Positions 34,087 through 47,440 are shown, counted from the stretch's first letter. The stretch is DNA of 64,000 nucleotides from Ehretia macrophylla (GCA_037974665.1 CM075767.1:30839498-30903497); one strand, 5' to 3'. The notes: a model not told the origin generated them from the sequence alone. Program-made: numbers and translations.

Positions 34087-34619
34087 CTTTTCAATTTTTT
34101 TTCCTCCAGTTAGGGATGCCAAGATACTTTATCCACCACATTTCTATTATCGAATCCCACGGCACCTTGGAAGCTGGGCCAGCAAACCGAGGGCGTAGGG
34201 CTTGTGACCAGGTCTCCGTCGCTCTGGTGCCCATAACTTTTGATCCGTAAGGAGAAATGCGGCGCACAACATACCGTTGGAAAGCTCTCCGAGAGCTCTG
34301 CAACAGAGGCAGCAAGCTTTCTTGCTGTGCCCTTTTTGGAGCCCAAAATCGAACATTTTCATCAGTTTCAGGCCACTTTTCTTATTAAGCTCTGTTTTCC
34401 CGTCCCGTATCGTACGTCGTGAGCTATTAAAAGGACGACAACCTTACTCGCTGGACATTAGAGGGCCCTACAATGTGTCGATATCACGTCTTGTGAGGAT
34501 GCTGCGTTGTTGAAGCGGATGGGTTGTTGTTAAGCCCATTGGGCCTTCTGAATGGGCCATCTCTCTAGGCTGGGACTGTGAACCGTTAACAGAAAAAGGA
34601 ATTCTACCCCCAACATAAC

Positions 34620-34730
34620 GGGTGCGATCATACCAGCACTAATGCACCGGATCCCATCAGAACTTCGAAGTTAAGCGTGCTTGGGCGAGAGAATGGGTGA
34701 CCCCCTCGGAAGTCCTCGTGTTGCACCGCC
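34620..34730 (+). rRNA. 5S rRNA gene, copy 50 (9-nt deletion)
   Basis: 111 nt. Nine nucleotides are missing between positions 72 and 83, so GAGAG runs straight into AATGGG and the gap between IE and box C collapses. C46T, G97C and C118G are also present. Copy 54 has the same deletion and G97C. Correct TFIIIA contact is unlikely, so this is probably a pseudogene. Confidence 0.93.
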
Positions 34731-35288
34731 CTTTTCAATTTTTTTTTCCTCCGGTTAGGGTTGCCAAGATACTTTATCCACCACATTTCTGTTATAGAAT
34801 CCCACGGCACCTTGGGCAAGACAACTTCGCATGACATGAAGGCTGGGCCCGCAAATCGAGGGCGTAGGGCTTGTGACCAGGTCTCCGTCGCTCTAGTGCC
34901 CATAACTTTTGATCCGTAAGGAGTAACGTGGCGCACATCATACGGTTGGAAAGCTCTCTGAGAGCTCTACGACGGGGGCAACAAGCTTGCTCGCTGTGCC
35001 CTTTTGGGAGCCCAAAATCGAACGTTTTCATCAGTTTCGGTGCACTTTTCTTATTAATCTCTATTTTTTCGTCCCGGATCGTACGTCGTGAACTGTTAAA
35101 AGGACAACAACCCTACTCGCTGGACATTAGAGGGCCCTACAATGCGTCGATATCAAGTCTTGCGAGGATACTGCGTTGTTGAAGCGGATGGGTTGTTGTT
35201 AAGCCCATTGGGCCTTCTAAATGGGCCATCTCTCTAGGCTGGGACTGTGAACCGTTAACACAAAAATGAATTCTACCCCCGACATGAC

Positions 35289-35408
35289 GGGTGCGATCAT
35301 ACTAGCACTAATGCACCGGATCCCATCAGAACTCCGAAGTTAAGCGTGCGTGGGCGAGAGTAGTACTAGGATGGGTGACCCCCTGGAAAGTCCTCATGTT
35401 GCACCCCC
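35289..35408 (+). rRNA. 5S rRNA gene, copy 51
   Basis: Full length. C15T, T62G (box A), G99A, G108A. T62G and G108A recur in copy 55, 2,698 bp away. Confidence 0.96.
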
Positions 35409-35965
35409 ATTTTCAATTTTTTTTCCTTCGGTTAGGGTTGCCAAGATACTTTATCCACCACATTTCAATTATCAAATCCCACGGCACCTTGGGCAAGACA
35501 ACTTCGCTTCACGTGGAGGCTGGGCCTTTAAACCGAGGGCGTAGGGCTTGTGACCAGGTTTCCATCGCTCCGGTGCCCATAACTTTTGATCCGTAAGGAG
35601 TTACGCGTCGCACAGCATACCGTTGGAAAGCTCTCCGAGAGCTCTACGATGGGGGCAGCAAGCTTGCTTGCTGTGCCCTTTTTGGTGCCCAAAATCGAAC
35701 GTTTTCATGAGTTTCGGGCCACTTTTCTTATTAAGCTCTGTTTTTCCTTCCCGAATCGTACGTCGTGAGCTGTTAAAAGGACGACAACCTTACTCGCTAG
35801 ACATTAGAGGGCCCTCCAATGCGTCAATATCACGTCTTGCGAGGATGCTGCGTTGTTGAAGCGGATGGGTTGTTGTTAAGCCCATTGGGCCTTCTGAATG
35901 GGCCATCTCTCTAGGTTGGGACTGTGAACCGTTAACACAAAAAGGAATTCTACCACGAACATAAC

Positions 35966-36085
35966 GGGTGCGATCATACCAGCACTAGTGCACCGGATCC
36001 CATCAGAACTTCGAAGTTAAGCGTGCTTGGGTGAGAGTAGTACTAGGATGGGTGACCCCTTGGGAAGTCCTCGTCTTGCATCCCC
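35966..36085 (+). rRNA. 5S rRNA gene, copy 52
   Basis: Full length. A23G, C46T, C67T (IE), C95T, G110C, C116T. Confidence 0.96.
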
Positions 36086-36641
36086 TTTTCAATTTTTTTT
36101 CCTCCGGTTAGGGTTGCCAAGATACTTTATCCACCACATTTCTGTTATCGAATCCCACGGCACCTTGGGCAAGAAAACTTCGCTTCACGTGGAGGCTGGG
36201 CCCGTAAATCGAGGGCGTAGGGCTTGTGACCAGGTCTCCGTCGCTCCGGTGCCCATAACTTTTGATCCGTAAGGAGTTTTGCGGCGCACAACATACCGTT
36301 GGAAAGCTCTCTGAGAGCTCTACGACGGGGGTCGCAAGCCTGCTTGCTGTGCCCTTTTTGGAGCCCAAAATCAAACATTTTCATCAGTTTCGGGCCATTT
36401 TTCTTATTAAGCTCTGTTTTTCCGTCCCGGATCGTACGTCGTGACCTGTTAAAACGACGACAACCTTACTCGCGGGACATTAGAGGGCCCTACAATGCGT
36501 TGATATCACGTCTTGCGAGGATGCTGCGTTGTTGAAGCGGATGGGTTGTTGTTAAGCCCATTGGGCCTTCTGAATGGGCCATCTCTCTAAGTTGGGACTG
36601 TGAACCGTTAACACAAAAATGAATTCTACCCCCAACATAAC

Positions 36642-36761
36642 GGATGCGATCATACCAGCACTAATGCACCGGATCCCGTCAGAAGTTCGAAGTTAAGCGT
36701 GCTTGGGCGAGAGTAGTACTAGGATGGGTGACCCCCTGGGAAGTCCTCGTGTTGCACCCCC
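36642..36761 (+). rRNA. 5S rRNA gene, copy 53
   Basis: Full length. G3A, A37G, C44G, C46T. Box A, IE and box C are intact. Confidence 0.97.
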
Positions 36762-37318
36762 CTTTTCAATTTTTTTTCCTCCAGTTAGGGTTGCCAAGAT
36801 ACTTTATCCACCGCATTTCTATTACCGAATCCCACGGCACCTTGGGCAAGACAACTTCGCTTCACGTGGAAGCTGGGCCCGCAAACCGAGGGCGTAGGGC
36901 TTGTGACCAGGTCTCCGTCGCTCTGGTGCCCATAACTTTTGATCCGTAAGGAGTTATGCGGTGCACAACATACCGTTGGAAAGCTCTCCGAGAGCTCTGC
37001 GACGGGGGCAGCAAGCTTTCTTGCTGTGCCCTTTTTGGAGCCCAAAATCGAATATTTTCATCAGTTTCGGGCCACTTTTCTTATTAAGTTCTATTTTTCC
37101 GTCCCGGATCGTACGTCGTGAGCTGTTAAAAGGACGACAACCTTACTCGCTGGACATTAGAGGGCCCTACAATGCGTCGATATCACGTCTTGTGAGGATG
37201 CTGCGTTGTTGAAGTGGATGGGTTGTTGTTAAGCCCATTGGGACTTCTGAATGGGCCATCTCTCTAGGCTGGGACTGTGAACCGTTAACACAAAAAGGAA
37301 TTCTACCCCCAACATAAC

Positions 37319-37429
37319 GGGTGCGATCATACCAGCACTAATGCACCGGATCCCATCAGAACTTCGAAGTTAAGCGTGCTTGGGCGAGAGAATGGGTGAC
37401 CCCCTCGGAAGTCCTCGTGTTGCACCGCC
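37319..37429 (+). rRNA. 5S rRNA gene, copy 54 (9-nt deletion)
   Basis: 111 nt with the same IE to box C deletion, C46T, G97C and C118G as copy 50, 2,699 bp upstream. Probably a pseudogene copied by block duplication. Confidence 0.93.
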
Positions 37430-37986
37430 CTTTTCAATTTTTCTTCCTCCGGTTAGGGTTGCCAAGATACTTTATCCCCCACATTTCTGTTATCGAATCC
37501 CACGGCACCTTGGGCAAGACAACTTCGCATCAAGTGGAGGCTGGGCCCGCAAATCGAGGGCGTTGGGCTTGTGACCAGGTCTCCGTCGCTCTGGTGCCCA
37601 TAACTTTTGATCCGTAAGGAGTTACGTGGTGCACAACTTACGGTTGGAAAGCTCTCTGAGAGCTCTACGACGTGGGCAACAAGCTTGCTCGCTGTGTCCT
37701 TTTGGGAGATCAAAATCGAACGTTTTCATCAGTTTCGGGGCACTTTTCTTATTAAGCACTGTTTTTCCGTCCCGTATCGTACGTCGTGAACTGTTAAAAG
37801 GACGACAACCTTACTCGCTGGACATTAGAGGGCCCTACAATGCGTCGATATAACGTCTAGCAAGGATACTACGTTCTTGAAACGGATGGGTTGTTGTTAA
37901 GCCCATTGGGCCTTCTAAATGGGCCATCTCTCTAGGCTAGGACTGTGAACAGTTAACACGAAAAGGATTTCTACCCCCGACATGAC

Positions 37987-38106
37987 GGGTGCGATCATAT
38001 CAGCACTAATGCACCGGATCTCATCAGAACTCCGAAGTTAAGAGTGCGTGAGCTAGAGTAGTACTAGGATGGGTGACCCCCTAGGAAGTCCTCATGTTGC
38101 ACCCCC
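37987..38106 (+). rRNA. 5S rRNA gene, copy 55 (degenerate)
   Basis: Full length. C14T, C35T, C57A and T62G (box A), G65A, G68T (IE), G97A, G108A. Box A to IE is heavily altered. Confidence 0.94.
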
Positions 38107-38663
38107 CTTTTCAATTTTTTTTCCACCGGTTAGGGTTGCCAAGATACTTTATCCACCACATTTTTGTTTTCAAATCCCACGGCACCTTGGGCAAGGCAAC
38201 TTCGCTTCACGTGGAAGCTGGGCCCGCAAACCGAGGGCGTAGGGCTTGTGACCAGGTCTCCGTCGCTCTGGTGCCCATAACTTTTGATCCATAAGGAGTT
38301 ATGCGGCGCACAATATACCGTTAGAAAGCTCTCCGAGAGCTCTACGACGGGGGCAGCAAGCTTTCATGCTGTGCCGTTTTTGGAGCCCAAAATCGAACAT
38401 TTTCATCAGTTTTGGGCCACTTTTCTTGTTAAGCTCTGTTTTTTCATCCCGGATCGTACGTCGTGAGCTGTTAAAAGGACGATAACCTCACTCACTGGAC
38501 ATTAGAGGGCCCTACAATGCATCGATATCACGTCTTTCGAGGATGCTGCGTTGTTGAAGCGGATGGGTTGTTGTTAAGCCCATTGGGCCTTCTGAATGGG
38601 CCATCTCTCTAAGCTGGGATTGTGAACTGTTAACACAAAAAAGAATTCTACCCACACCATGAT

Positions 38664-38783
38664 GGGTGTGATCATACCAGCACTAATGAACCGGATCCCA
38701 TCAGAACTCCGAAGTTAAGCGTGCTTGGGCGAGAGTAGTACTAGGAGGGGTGACCCCCTGGGAAGTCCTCGTGTTGCACTCCC
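38664..38783 (+). rRNA. 5S rRNA gene, copy 56
   Basis: Full length. C6T, C26A, T84G (box C), C117T. Confidence 0.97.
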
Positions 38784-39340
38784 CTTTTCAATTTTTTTTC
38801 CTCCGGTTAGGGTTTCCAATATACTTTATCCACCACATTTATATTATCAAATCCCACGGTACCTTGGGCAAGACAACTTCGCTTCGCGTGGAGGCTGGGC
38901 CTGCAAACCGAGGCCGTCGGGCTTGTGACCAGGTCTCCGTCGCTCCGGTGCCCATAAATTTTGATCGGTAAGGAGTTACGCGTCGCACAGCATACCGTTG
39001 GAAAGCTCTCCGAGAGCTCTACGATGGGGGCAGCAAGCTTGCTTGCTATGCCCTTTTTGGAGCCCAAAATCGAACGTTTTCATCAATTTCGGGCCACTTT
39101 TCTTATTAAGCTCTATTTTTCCGTCCCGGATCGCACGTCGTGACCTGTTAAAACGACGACAACCTTACTCACGGGACATTAGAGGGCCCTACAATGCGTT
39201 GATATCACGTCTTGCGAGGATGCTGCGTTGTTGAAGCGGATGGGTTGTTGTTAAGCCCATTGGGCCTTCTGAATGGGCCATCACTCTAGGCTGGGACTGT
39301 GAACCGTTAACAAAAAAAGGAATTCTACCCCCACCATGAC

Positions 39341-39460
39341 GTGTGCAATCATAGCAGCACAAATGCACCGGATCCCATCAGAACTCCGAAGTTAAGCGTG
39401 CTTGGGCGAGAGTAGTACTAGGATGGGTGAGCCCCTGGGAAGTCCTCGTGTTGCACCCCA
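39341..39460 (+). rRNA. 5S rRNA gene, copy 57
   Basis: Full length. G2T, G7A, C14G, T21A, C91G (box C), C120A. The following spacer lacks palindrome 1 near 39679. Confidence 0.95.
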
Positions 39461-40005
39461 CTTTTCAATTTTTTTCCTCCGATTAGGGTTGCCGAGATAC
39501 TTTATCCACCACATTTCTATTATCGAATCCCACGGCACCTTGGGCAAGACAACTTCGCTTGATGTGGAGGCTGGGCCCGTAAACTGAGGGCGTAGGGCTT
39601 TTGACCAGGTCTCCGTCGCTCCGGTGCCCATAACTTTTGATCCGTAAGGAGTAACGCGGCGCACAGCATGCCATTGGAAAGCTCTACGACGGGAACAGCA
39701 AGCTTGCTTGCTGTGCCCTTTTTGGAGCCCAAAATTGAACGTTTTCGTTAGTTTCGGGCCACTTTTCTTATTAAACTCTATTTTTCCGTTCTGGATCGTA
39801 CGTTGTGAGCTGTTAAAAGGACGACAACCTTACTCGCTGGACATTAGAGGGCCTTACAATGCGTCGATATCACGTCTTGCGGGGATGCTGCGTTGTTGAA
39901 GCGGATGGGTTATTGTTAAGCCCATTGGGCCTTCTAAATGGGCCATCACTCTAGGCTGGAACTGTGAACCGTTAACACAAAAAGGAATTCTGCCCCCACC
40001 ATGAC

Positions 40006-40125
40006 GGGTGCGATCATACCAGCACTAATGCACCGGATCCCATCAGAACCCTAAAGTTAATCGTGCTTGGGCGAGAGTTGTACTAGGATAGGTAACCCCC
40101 TATGAAGTCCTCGTGTTGCACCCCC
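40006..40125 (+). rRNA. 5S rRNA gene, copy 58 (degenerate)
   Basis: Full length. T45C, C47T, G48A, G56T (box A), A74T, G85A, G89A and G97A (box C), G98T. Among the most decayed copies; likely inactive. Confidence 0.94.
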
Positions 40126-40682
40126 CTTTTTACTTTTTTTTCCTCTGGTTAGGGTTGTCAAGATACTTTATCCACCACATTTCTATTATCGAATCCCACC
40201 ACACCTTGGGCAAGACAACCTCGCTTCACGTGGAGGCTGGGCCCTCAAATCGAGGGCGTAGGGCTTGTGACAAGGTCTCCGTCGCTCCGGTACCCATAAC
40301 TTTTGATCCGTAAGGAGTTATGCGGCGCACAGCATACCGTTGGAAAGCTCTCCGAGAGCTTTACTATTGGGGCAGCAAGCATGCTTGCTGTGCCCTTTTT
40401 GGATCCCAAAATCGAAGGTTTTCATCAGTTTCGGGCCACTTTTCTTATTAAGCTCTGTTTTTTCATCCCGGATCGTACATCGTGAGCTATTAATAGGATG
40501 ACAACCTTACTTGCTGGACATTAGAGGGCCCTACAATGCGTCGATATCACGTCTTTCGAGGATGCTACGTTGTTGAAGCGGATGTGTTGTTGTTAAGCCT
40601 ATTGGGCCTTCTGAATGGGCCATCTCTCTAGGCTGGGACTGTGAACCGTTAACACAAAAAGGAATTCTTCCCCTACCATGAC

Positions 40683-40802
40683 GGGTGTGATCATACCAGC
40701 ACTAATGCACCGGTTCCCATCAGAACTCCGAAGTTAAGCGTGCTTGGGCGAGTGTAGTACTAGTATGGGTGACCCCCTGGGAAGTCCTCGTGTTGCACCC
40801 CC
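40683..40802 (+). rRNA. 5S rRNA gene, copy 59
   Basis: Full length. C6T, A32T, A71T (IE), G82T (box C). Confidence 0.96.
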
Positions 40803-41359
40803 CTTTTCAATTATATTTCCTCTGATTAGGGTTGCCGAGATACTTTATCCACCACATTTCTATTATTGAATCCCACGACACCTTGGGCAAGAAAACTTCG
40901 CTTCACATGGAGGCTGGACCCGCAAACCGAGTGCGTAGGGCTTGTGACAAGGTCTCCGTCGCTCCGGTCCCCATAACTTTTGATCCGTAAGGAGTTACGC
41001 GGCGCACAGCATACTGTTGGAAATCTCTCCGAGAGCTCTACGACGGGGGCAGCAAGCTTACTTGCTGTGCCCTTTTTGGAGCCCAAAATTGAACATTTTC
41101 ATCAGTTTCGGGCCACTTTTCTCATTAAGCTCTGTTTTTCCATCCCGGATCGTACGTCGTGAGCTGTTAAAAGGATGACAACCTTACTCGCGGGACATAA
41201 GAGGGCCCTACAAAGCATCGATATCACGTCTTGCGAGGATGCTGCATGGTTGAAGCGAATGGGTTATTGCTAAGCCCATTGGGCCTTCTGAATGGGCCAT
41301 CTATCTAGGCTGGGACTGTGAACCGTTAACACAAAAAGGAATTCTACCCCCACCATGAC

Positions 41360-41479
41360 GGGTGCGATCATACCAGCACTAATGCACCGGATCCCATCAG
41401 AACTCTGGAGATAAGCGTGCTTAGGCGAGAGTAGTACTAGGATGGGTGACCCCCGGGGAAGTCCTCGTGTTGCACCCCC
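41360..41479 (+). rRNA. 5S rRNA gene, copy 60
   Basis: Full length. C47T, A49G, T52A and G64A (box A), T96G. The following spacer lacks palindrome 1 near 41700. Confidence 0.95.
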
Positions 41480-42025
41480 CTTTTCAATTTTTTTTCCTCC
41501 GATTAGGGTTGCCAAGATACTTTATCCACCACATTTCTACTATCGAATCCCACGGCACCATGGGCAAGACAACTTCCCTTCACGTGGAGGCTGGGCCCGC
41601 AAACCGAGGGCGTAGGGCTTGTGACTAGGACTCCGTCTCTCTGGTGCCCATAACTTTTGATCCATAAGGAGTAACGCGGCACACAGCATACCGTTGGAAA
41701 GCACTACGACGGGGGCAGCAAGCTTGCTTGCTGTGCCCTTTTTGGAGCCCAAAATCGAAATCTTTCATCAGTTTCGGGCCACTTTTCTTATTAAGTTCTG
41801 TTTTTCCGTCCCGGATTGTACGTCGTGACCTGTTAAAAGGACGACAACCTTACTCGCAGGACATTAGAGGGCCCTACAATTCGTCGATATCACGTCTTGC
41901 GGGGATGCTGCGTTGTTGAAGCTGATGGGTTGTTGTTAAGCCCATTGGGTCTTCTGAATGGGCCATCTCTCTAGGCTGGGACTGTGAACCGTTAACACAA
42001 AAAGGAAATCTACCCCCACCATGAC

Positions 42026-42145
42026 GGGTGCGATCATACTAGCAATAAAGCACTGGATCCCATCAGAACTCCGAAGTTAAGCTTGCTTGGGCGAGAGTAG
42101 TACTAGGATGGGTGACCCCCTGGGAAGACCTCGTGTTGCACCCCC
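42026..42145 (+). rRNA. 5S rRNA gene, copy 61
   Basis: Full length. C15T, C20A, T24A, C29T, G58T (box A), T103A. Confidence 0.96.
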
Positions 42146-42702
42146 ATTTTCTATTTTTTTTCCTCCGGTTCGGGTTGTCAAAATACTTTATCCGCCACAT
42201 TTCTATTATCGATTCCCACGGCACATTGCGCAAGAAAACTTCGCTTCACGTGGAGGCTGGGCCCGCAAACAGAGGGCGTAAGGCTTGTGACAAGGTCTCC
42301 GTCGCTCCGGTGCCCATAACTTTTGATTCGTAAGGAGTTACGCAGCGCACAGCATACCGTTGGAAAGCTCTCCAAAAGCTCTATGACGGGGACAGCAAGC
42401 ACGCTTGCTGTGACCTTTTTAGAGCCCAAAATCGAACGTTTTCATCAGTTTCAGGCCACTTTACTTATTAAGCCCTGTTTTTTCGTCACGGATCGTACGT
42501 CGTGAGCTGTTAAAAGGACGACAACCTTACTCGCTAGACATTAGAGGGCCCTACAATTCGTCGATATCAAGTCTTGCGAGGATGCTGCTTTGTTGAAGCT
42601 GATGGATTGTTGTTAAGGCCATTGGGCCTTCTGAATGGGCCATCTCTCTAGGCTGGGACTGTGAACCGTTAACACCAAAATGAAATCTACCCCAACCATG
42701 AC

Positions 42703-42822
42703 GGGTGCGATCATACGAGCACTAATGCACCGGTTCCCATCAGAACTCCGAAGATAAGCGAGCTTGGGCGAGAGTAGTACTAGGATGGGTGACCCCCTGG
42801 GAAGTCCTCGTGTTGTACCCCC
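42703..42822 (+). rRNA. 5S rRNA gene, copy 62
   Basis: Full length. C15G, A32T, T52A and T59A (box A), C114T. T52A is shared with copy 60. Confidence 0.96.
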
Positions 42823-43379
42823 ATTTTCAATTTTTTTTCCTCCGGTTAGGGTTGCCAAGATACTTTATCCACCACATTTCTATTATCGAATCCCACGTCA
42901 CCTTGGGCAAGACAACTTCGCTTCACGTGGAGGCTGGGCCCGCAAACCGAGATCGTAGGGCTTGTGACCAGGTCTCCATCGCTCCGGTGCCCATAACTTT
43001 TGATCCGTAAGGAGTTACGCGGCGCACAGCATGCCGTTGGAAAGCTCTCCGAGAGCTCTACAACGAGGGCAGCAAGCTTGCTCGCTCTGCCCTTTTTGGA
43101 GCCCAAAATAGAACGTTTTCATCAGTTTTGGGCCACTTTTCTTATTAAGCTCTGTTTTTCCGTCCCGGATCGTACGTCAAGAGCTGTTAAAAGGACGAAA
43201 ACCTTACTCGCGGGACATTAGAGGGCCCTACAATGCGTCGATATCACGTCTTGCGAGGAAGCTGTGTTGTTGAAGCGGATGGGTTGTTGTTAAGCCCATT
43301 GGGCCTTCTGAATGGGCCATCTCTCTAGGCTGGGACTGTGAACCGTTAACACAAAAAGGAATTCTTGCCCCACCATGAC

Positions 43380-43499
43380 GGGTGCGATCATACCAGTACT
43401 AATGCACTGGTTCCCATCAGAACTCCGAAGTTAAGCGTGCTTGGGCGAGAGTAGTAATAGGATAGGTGACCCCGTGGGAAGTCCTCGTGTTGCACCTAC
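43380..43499 (+). rRNA. 5S rRNA gene, copy 63
   Basis: Full length. C18T, C29T, A32T, C78A, G85A and C95G (box C), C118T, C119A. C29T, A32T and G85A are shared with copy 64. Confidence 0.95.
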
Positions 43500-44055
43500 C
43501 TTTTCAATTTTTTTTCCTCCAGTTAGGGTTGCCAAGATACTTTTTCCACCACATTTCAATTATCGAATCCCACGGCAACTTGGGCAAGACAACTTCGCTT
43601 CACATGGACGCTGGGCCCGCAAACCGAGGGCGTAGGGCTTGTGACCAGGTCTCCGTCACTCCGGTGCCCATAACTTTTGATCCGTAAAGAGTAACGCAGC
43701 TCACAGCATACCGTTGGAAAGCTCTCTGAGAGCTCTACGACGGGGGCAGCAAGATTGCTTGCTATGCCCTTTTTGGTGCCCAAAATCGAATGTTTTCATC
43801 AGTTTCTGGCCACTTTTCTTATTAAGCTATGTTTTTTCGTCCGGATCGTACGTCGTGAGCTGGTAAAAGGACGGCAGCCTTACTCACTGGACATTAGAGG
43901 GCCCTACAATGTGTCGATATCACGCCTTGCGAGGATGCTGCGTTGTTGAAGCGGATGGGTTGTTGTTAAGCCCATTGGGCCTTCTGAATGGGCCATCTCT
44001 CTAGGCTGGGACTGTGAACCGTTAACACAAAAAGGAATTCTACCAACACCATGAC

Positions 44056-44175
44056 GGGTGCAATCATACTAGCACTAATGCACTGGTTCCCATCAGAACT
44101 CCGAAGTTAAGCGTGCTTGGGCGAGAGTAGTACTAGGATAGGTGACCCCCTGGGAAGTCCTCGTGTTGCACCCGC
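44056..44175 (+). rRNA. 5S rRNA gene, copy 64
   Basis: Full length. G7A, C15T, C29T, A32T, G85A (box C), C119G. Sister of copy 63. Confidence 0.96.
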
Positions 44176-44731
44176 CTTTTCAATTTTTTTTCCTCCAGTT
44201 GGGGTTGCCAAGATACTTTTTCCACCACATTTCTATTATCGAATGCCACAGCACCTTGGGCAAGAAAACTTCGCTTCACGTGGAGGCTGGGCCCGCAAAC
44301 CGAGGGCGTAGGGCTTGTGACAAGGTCTCCTTCGCTCCGGTGCCCATAACTTTTGATCCGTAAGGAGTTACGCGGCGCACAGCATACCGTTGGAAAGCTC
44401 TCCGAGAGCTCTACGACGGGTGCAGCAAGCTTGCTTGCTGTGCCTATTTTGGAGCCAAAAATTGAAGTTTTCATCAATTTCGGGGCACTTTTCTTGTTAA
44501 GCTCTGTTTTTTTGTCCCGGATCGTACGTCGTGAGCTGTTAAAAGGACGACAACCTAACGAGCTGCACATTAGAGGGCCCTACAATGCGTCGATATCACG
44601 TCTTGCAAGGATGCTGCGTTGTTGAAGCGAATGGGTTGTTGTTAAGCCCATTGGGCCTTCTGAATGGGCCATCTCTCTAGGCTGGGACTGTGAACCGTTA
44701 ACACAAAAAGGAATTCTACCCCCACCATGAC

Positions 44732-44851
44732 GGGCGCGATCATACCAGCACTAATGCACCGGATCCCATCAGAACTCCGAAGTTAAGCGTGCTTGGGCGA
44801 GAGTAGTACTAAGATGGGTGACCCCCTGAGAATTCCTCGTGTTGCACCCCC
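44732..44851 (+). rRNA. 5S rRNA gene, copy 65
   Basis: Full length. T4C, G81A (box C), G98A, G102T. G98A and G102T are shared with copy 66, which also has a change at 81. Confidence 0.96.
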
Positions 44852-45409
44852 CTTTTCAATTTTTTTTTCCTCCGGTTAGGGTTGCCAAGATACTTTATCC
44901 ACCACATTTCTATTATCGAATCCCACGGCACCTTGGGCAAGACAACTTCGCTTCACGTGGAGGTTGGGCCCGTAAACCGAGGCCGTAGGGCTTGTGACCA
45001 GGTCTCCGTCGCTCCGGTGCTCATTACTTTTGATCCGTAAGGAGTAACGCGGCGCACATCATACGGTTGGAAAGCTCACTGAGAGCTCAACGACGGGGGC
45101 AGCAAGCTTGCTTGCTATGCCCTTTTTGAAGCCCAAAATCGAACGTTTTCATCAGTTTTGTGCCACTTTTCTTATCATGCTCTGTTTTTCCGTCCCGGAT
45201 CGTACGTCACGAGCTGTTAAAAGGATAACAACCTTACTCGCGGGACATTAGAGGGCCCTACAATGCGTCGATATCACGTCTTGCAAGGATGCTGCGTTGT
45301 TGAAGCGAATGAGTTGTTGTTAAGCCTATTGGGCCTTCTGAATGGGCCATCTCTCTAGGCTGGGACTTTGAACCATTAACACAAAAAGGAATTCTACCCC
45401 CACCATGAC

Positions 45410-45529
45410 GGGTGCGATCATACCAGCACTAATGCACCGGATCCCATCAGAACTTCGAAGTTAAGCGTGCTTGGGTGAGAGTAGTACTATGATGGGTGAC
45501 CCCCTGAGAATTCCTCGTGTTGCACCCCC
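45410..45529 (+). rRNA. 5S rRNA gene, copy 66
   Basis: Full length. C46T, C67T (IE), G81T (box C), G98A, G102T. Confidence 0.96.
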
Positions 45530-46086
45530 CTTTTCATTTTTTTTTCCTCCGGTTAGGGTTGCCAAGATACTTTATCCACCACATTTCTATTATCGAATCC
45601 CACGACACCTTGGGCAAGACAACTTCGCTTCACGTGGTGGCTGGGCCCGTAAACCGAGGGCGTAGGGCTTGTGACCAGGTCTCCGTCGCTCCGGTGCCCA
45701 TAACTTTTGATCCGTAAGGAGTAACGCGGCGTACAGCATGCCGTTGTAAAGCTCTCCGAGAGCTCTACGACGGGGGTAGCAAGCTAGCTTGCTGTGCCCT
45801 TTTTGGAACCCAAAATTGAACGTTTTCATCAGTTTCGGGCCACTTTTGTTATTAAGCTCTATTTTTTCGTCCCGGATCGTACGTCGTGAGCTGTTAAAAG
45901 GACGACAAACTTACTCGCTGGACATTAGAGTGCCCTACAATGCGTCGATATCACGTCTTGCGAGGATGCTGCGTTGTTGAAGCGGATGGGTTGTTGTTAA
46001 GCCCATTGGGCTTTCTGAATGGGCCGACACTCTAGGCTGGGACTGTGAACCGTTAACGCAAAAAGGAATTCTACCCCCACCATGAC

Positions 46087-46206
46087 AGGTGCGATCATAC
46101 CAGCACTAATGCACCGGTTCGCATTAGAACTCCGAAGTTAAGCGTGCTTGGGCGAGAGTAGTACTAGGATGGGTGACCCCCAGGGAAGTCCTCGTGTTGC
46201 ACCCTC
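46087..46206 (+). rRNA. 5S rRNA gene, copy 67
   Basis: Full length. G1A, A32T, C35G, C39T, T96A, C119T. Box A and IE are intact. Confidence 0.96.
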
Positions 46207-46763
46207 CTTTTCAATTTTTTTTTCCTCCGGTTAAGGTTTCCAAGATACTTTATCCACCACATTTCTATTATCGAATCCCACGGCACCTTGGGCAAGACAA
46301 CATCGCTTCACGTGGAGGCTGGGCCCGCAAATCGAGGGCGTAGGGCCTGTGATAAGGTCTCCGTCGCTCCGGTGCCCATCACTTTTGATCCGTAAGGAGT
46401 TACGCGGCGCACAGCATACCGTTGGAAAGTACTCCGAGAGCTCTACGACAGGGGCAGAAAGCTTGCTCGCTATGCCCTTTTTGGAGCCCAAAATCGAACG
46501 TTTTCATCAGTTTCGGGCCACTTTTCTTATTAAGCTCTGTTTTCCACCCCGGATCGTACGTCGTGAGCTGTTAAAAGGACGACAACCTTACTTGCTTGAC
46601 ATTAGAGAGCCCTACAATGTGTCGATATCACGTCATGCGAGGATGCTGCGTTGTTGAAGCAGATGGGTTGTTGTTATGCCCATTGGGCCTTCTGAATGGG
46701 CCATCTCTCTAGGCTGGGACTGTGAACCATTAACACAAAAATGAATTCTACCCCCACCATGAT

Positions 46764-46883
46764 GGGTGAGATCATACCAGCACTAATGCACCGGATCCCA
46801 TCAGAACTCCGAAGTAAAGCGTGCTTGGGCGAGAGTAGTACTAGGATGGGTGACCCCTTGGGAAGTCCTCATGTTTCACCACC
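46764..46883 (+). rRNA. 5S rRNA gene, copy 68
   Basis: Full length. C6A, T53A (box A), C95T, G108A, G113T, C118A. Confidence 0.95.
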
Positions 46884-47440
46884 CTTTTCAATTTTTTTTT
46901 CCTCCGGTTAGGGTTGCCAAGATACTTTATCCACCACATTTCTATTATCGAATAAAACGGCAACTTGGGCAAGACAACTTCGCTTCACGTGGAGGCTGGG
47001 CCCGCAAACCGAGGGCGTAGGGCTTGTGACCAGGTCTCCGTCGCTTCGGTGCCTATAACTTTTGATCCGTAATGAGTAACGCGGCGTACAGCATACCGTT
47101 GGAAAGCTCTCTGAGAGCTCTATGACGGGGGCAAGAAGCTTGCTTACTGTGCCCTTTTTGGATCCAAAAATTGAACTTTTTAATAAGTTTCGGCCACTTT
47201 TCTTATTAAGCTCTGTTTTTCCGTCCCGGATCGTACGTTGTGAGCTGTTAAAAGGTTGACAACCTTACTCACTAGACATTAGAGGGCCCTACAATGCGTT
47301 GATATCACGTCTTGCGAGGATGCTTCGTTGTTGAAGCGGATGGGTTGTTGTTAAGCCCATTGGGCCTTCTGCATGGGCCATCTCTCAAGGCTGGGACTGT
47401 GAACCGTTAACACAAAAATGAATTCTACCCCCACCATGAC

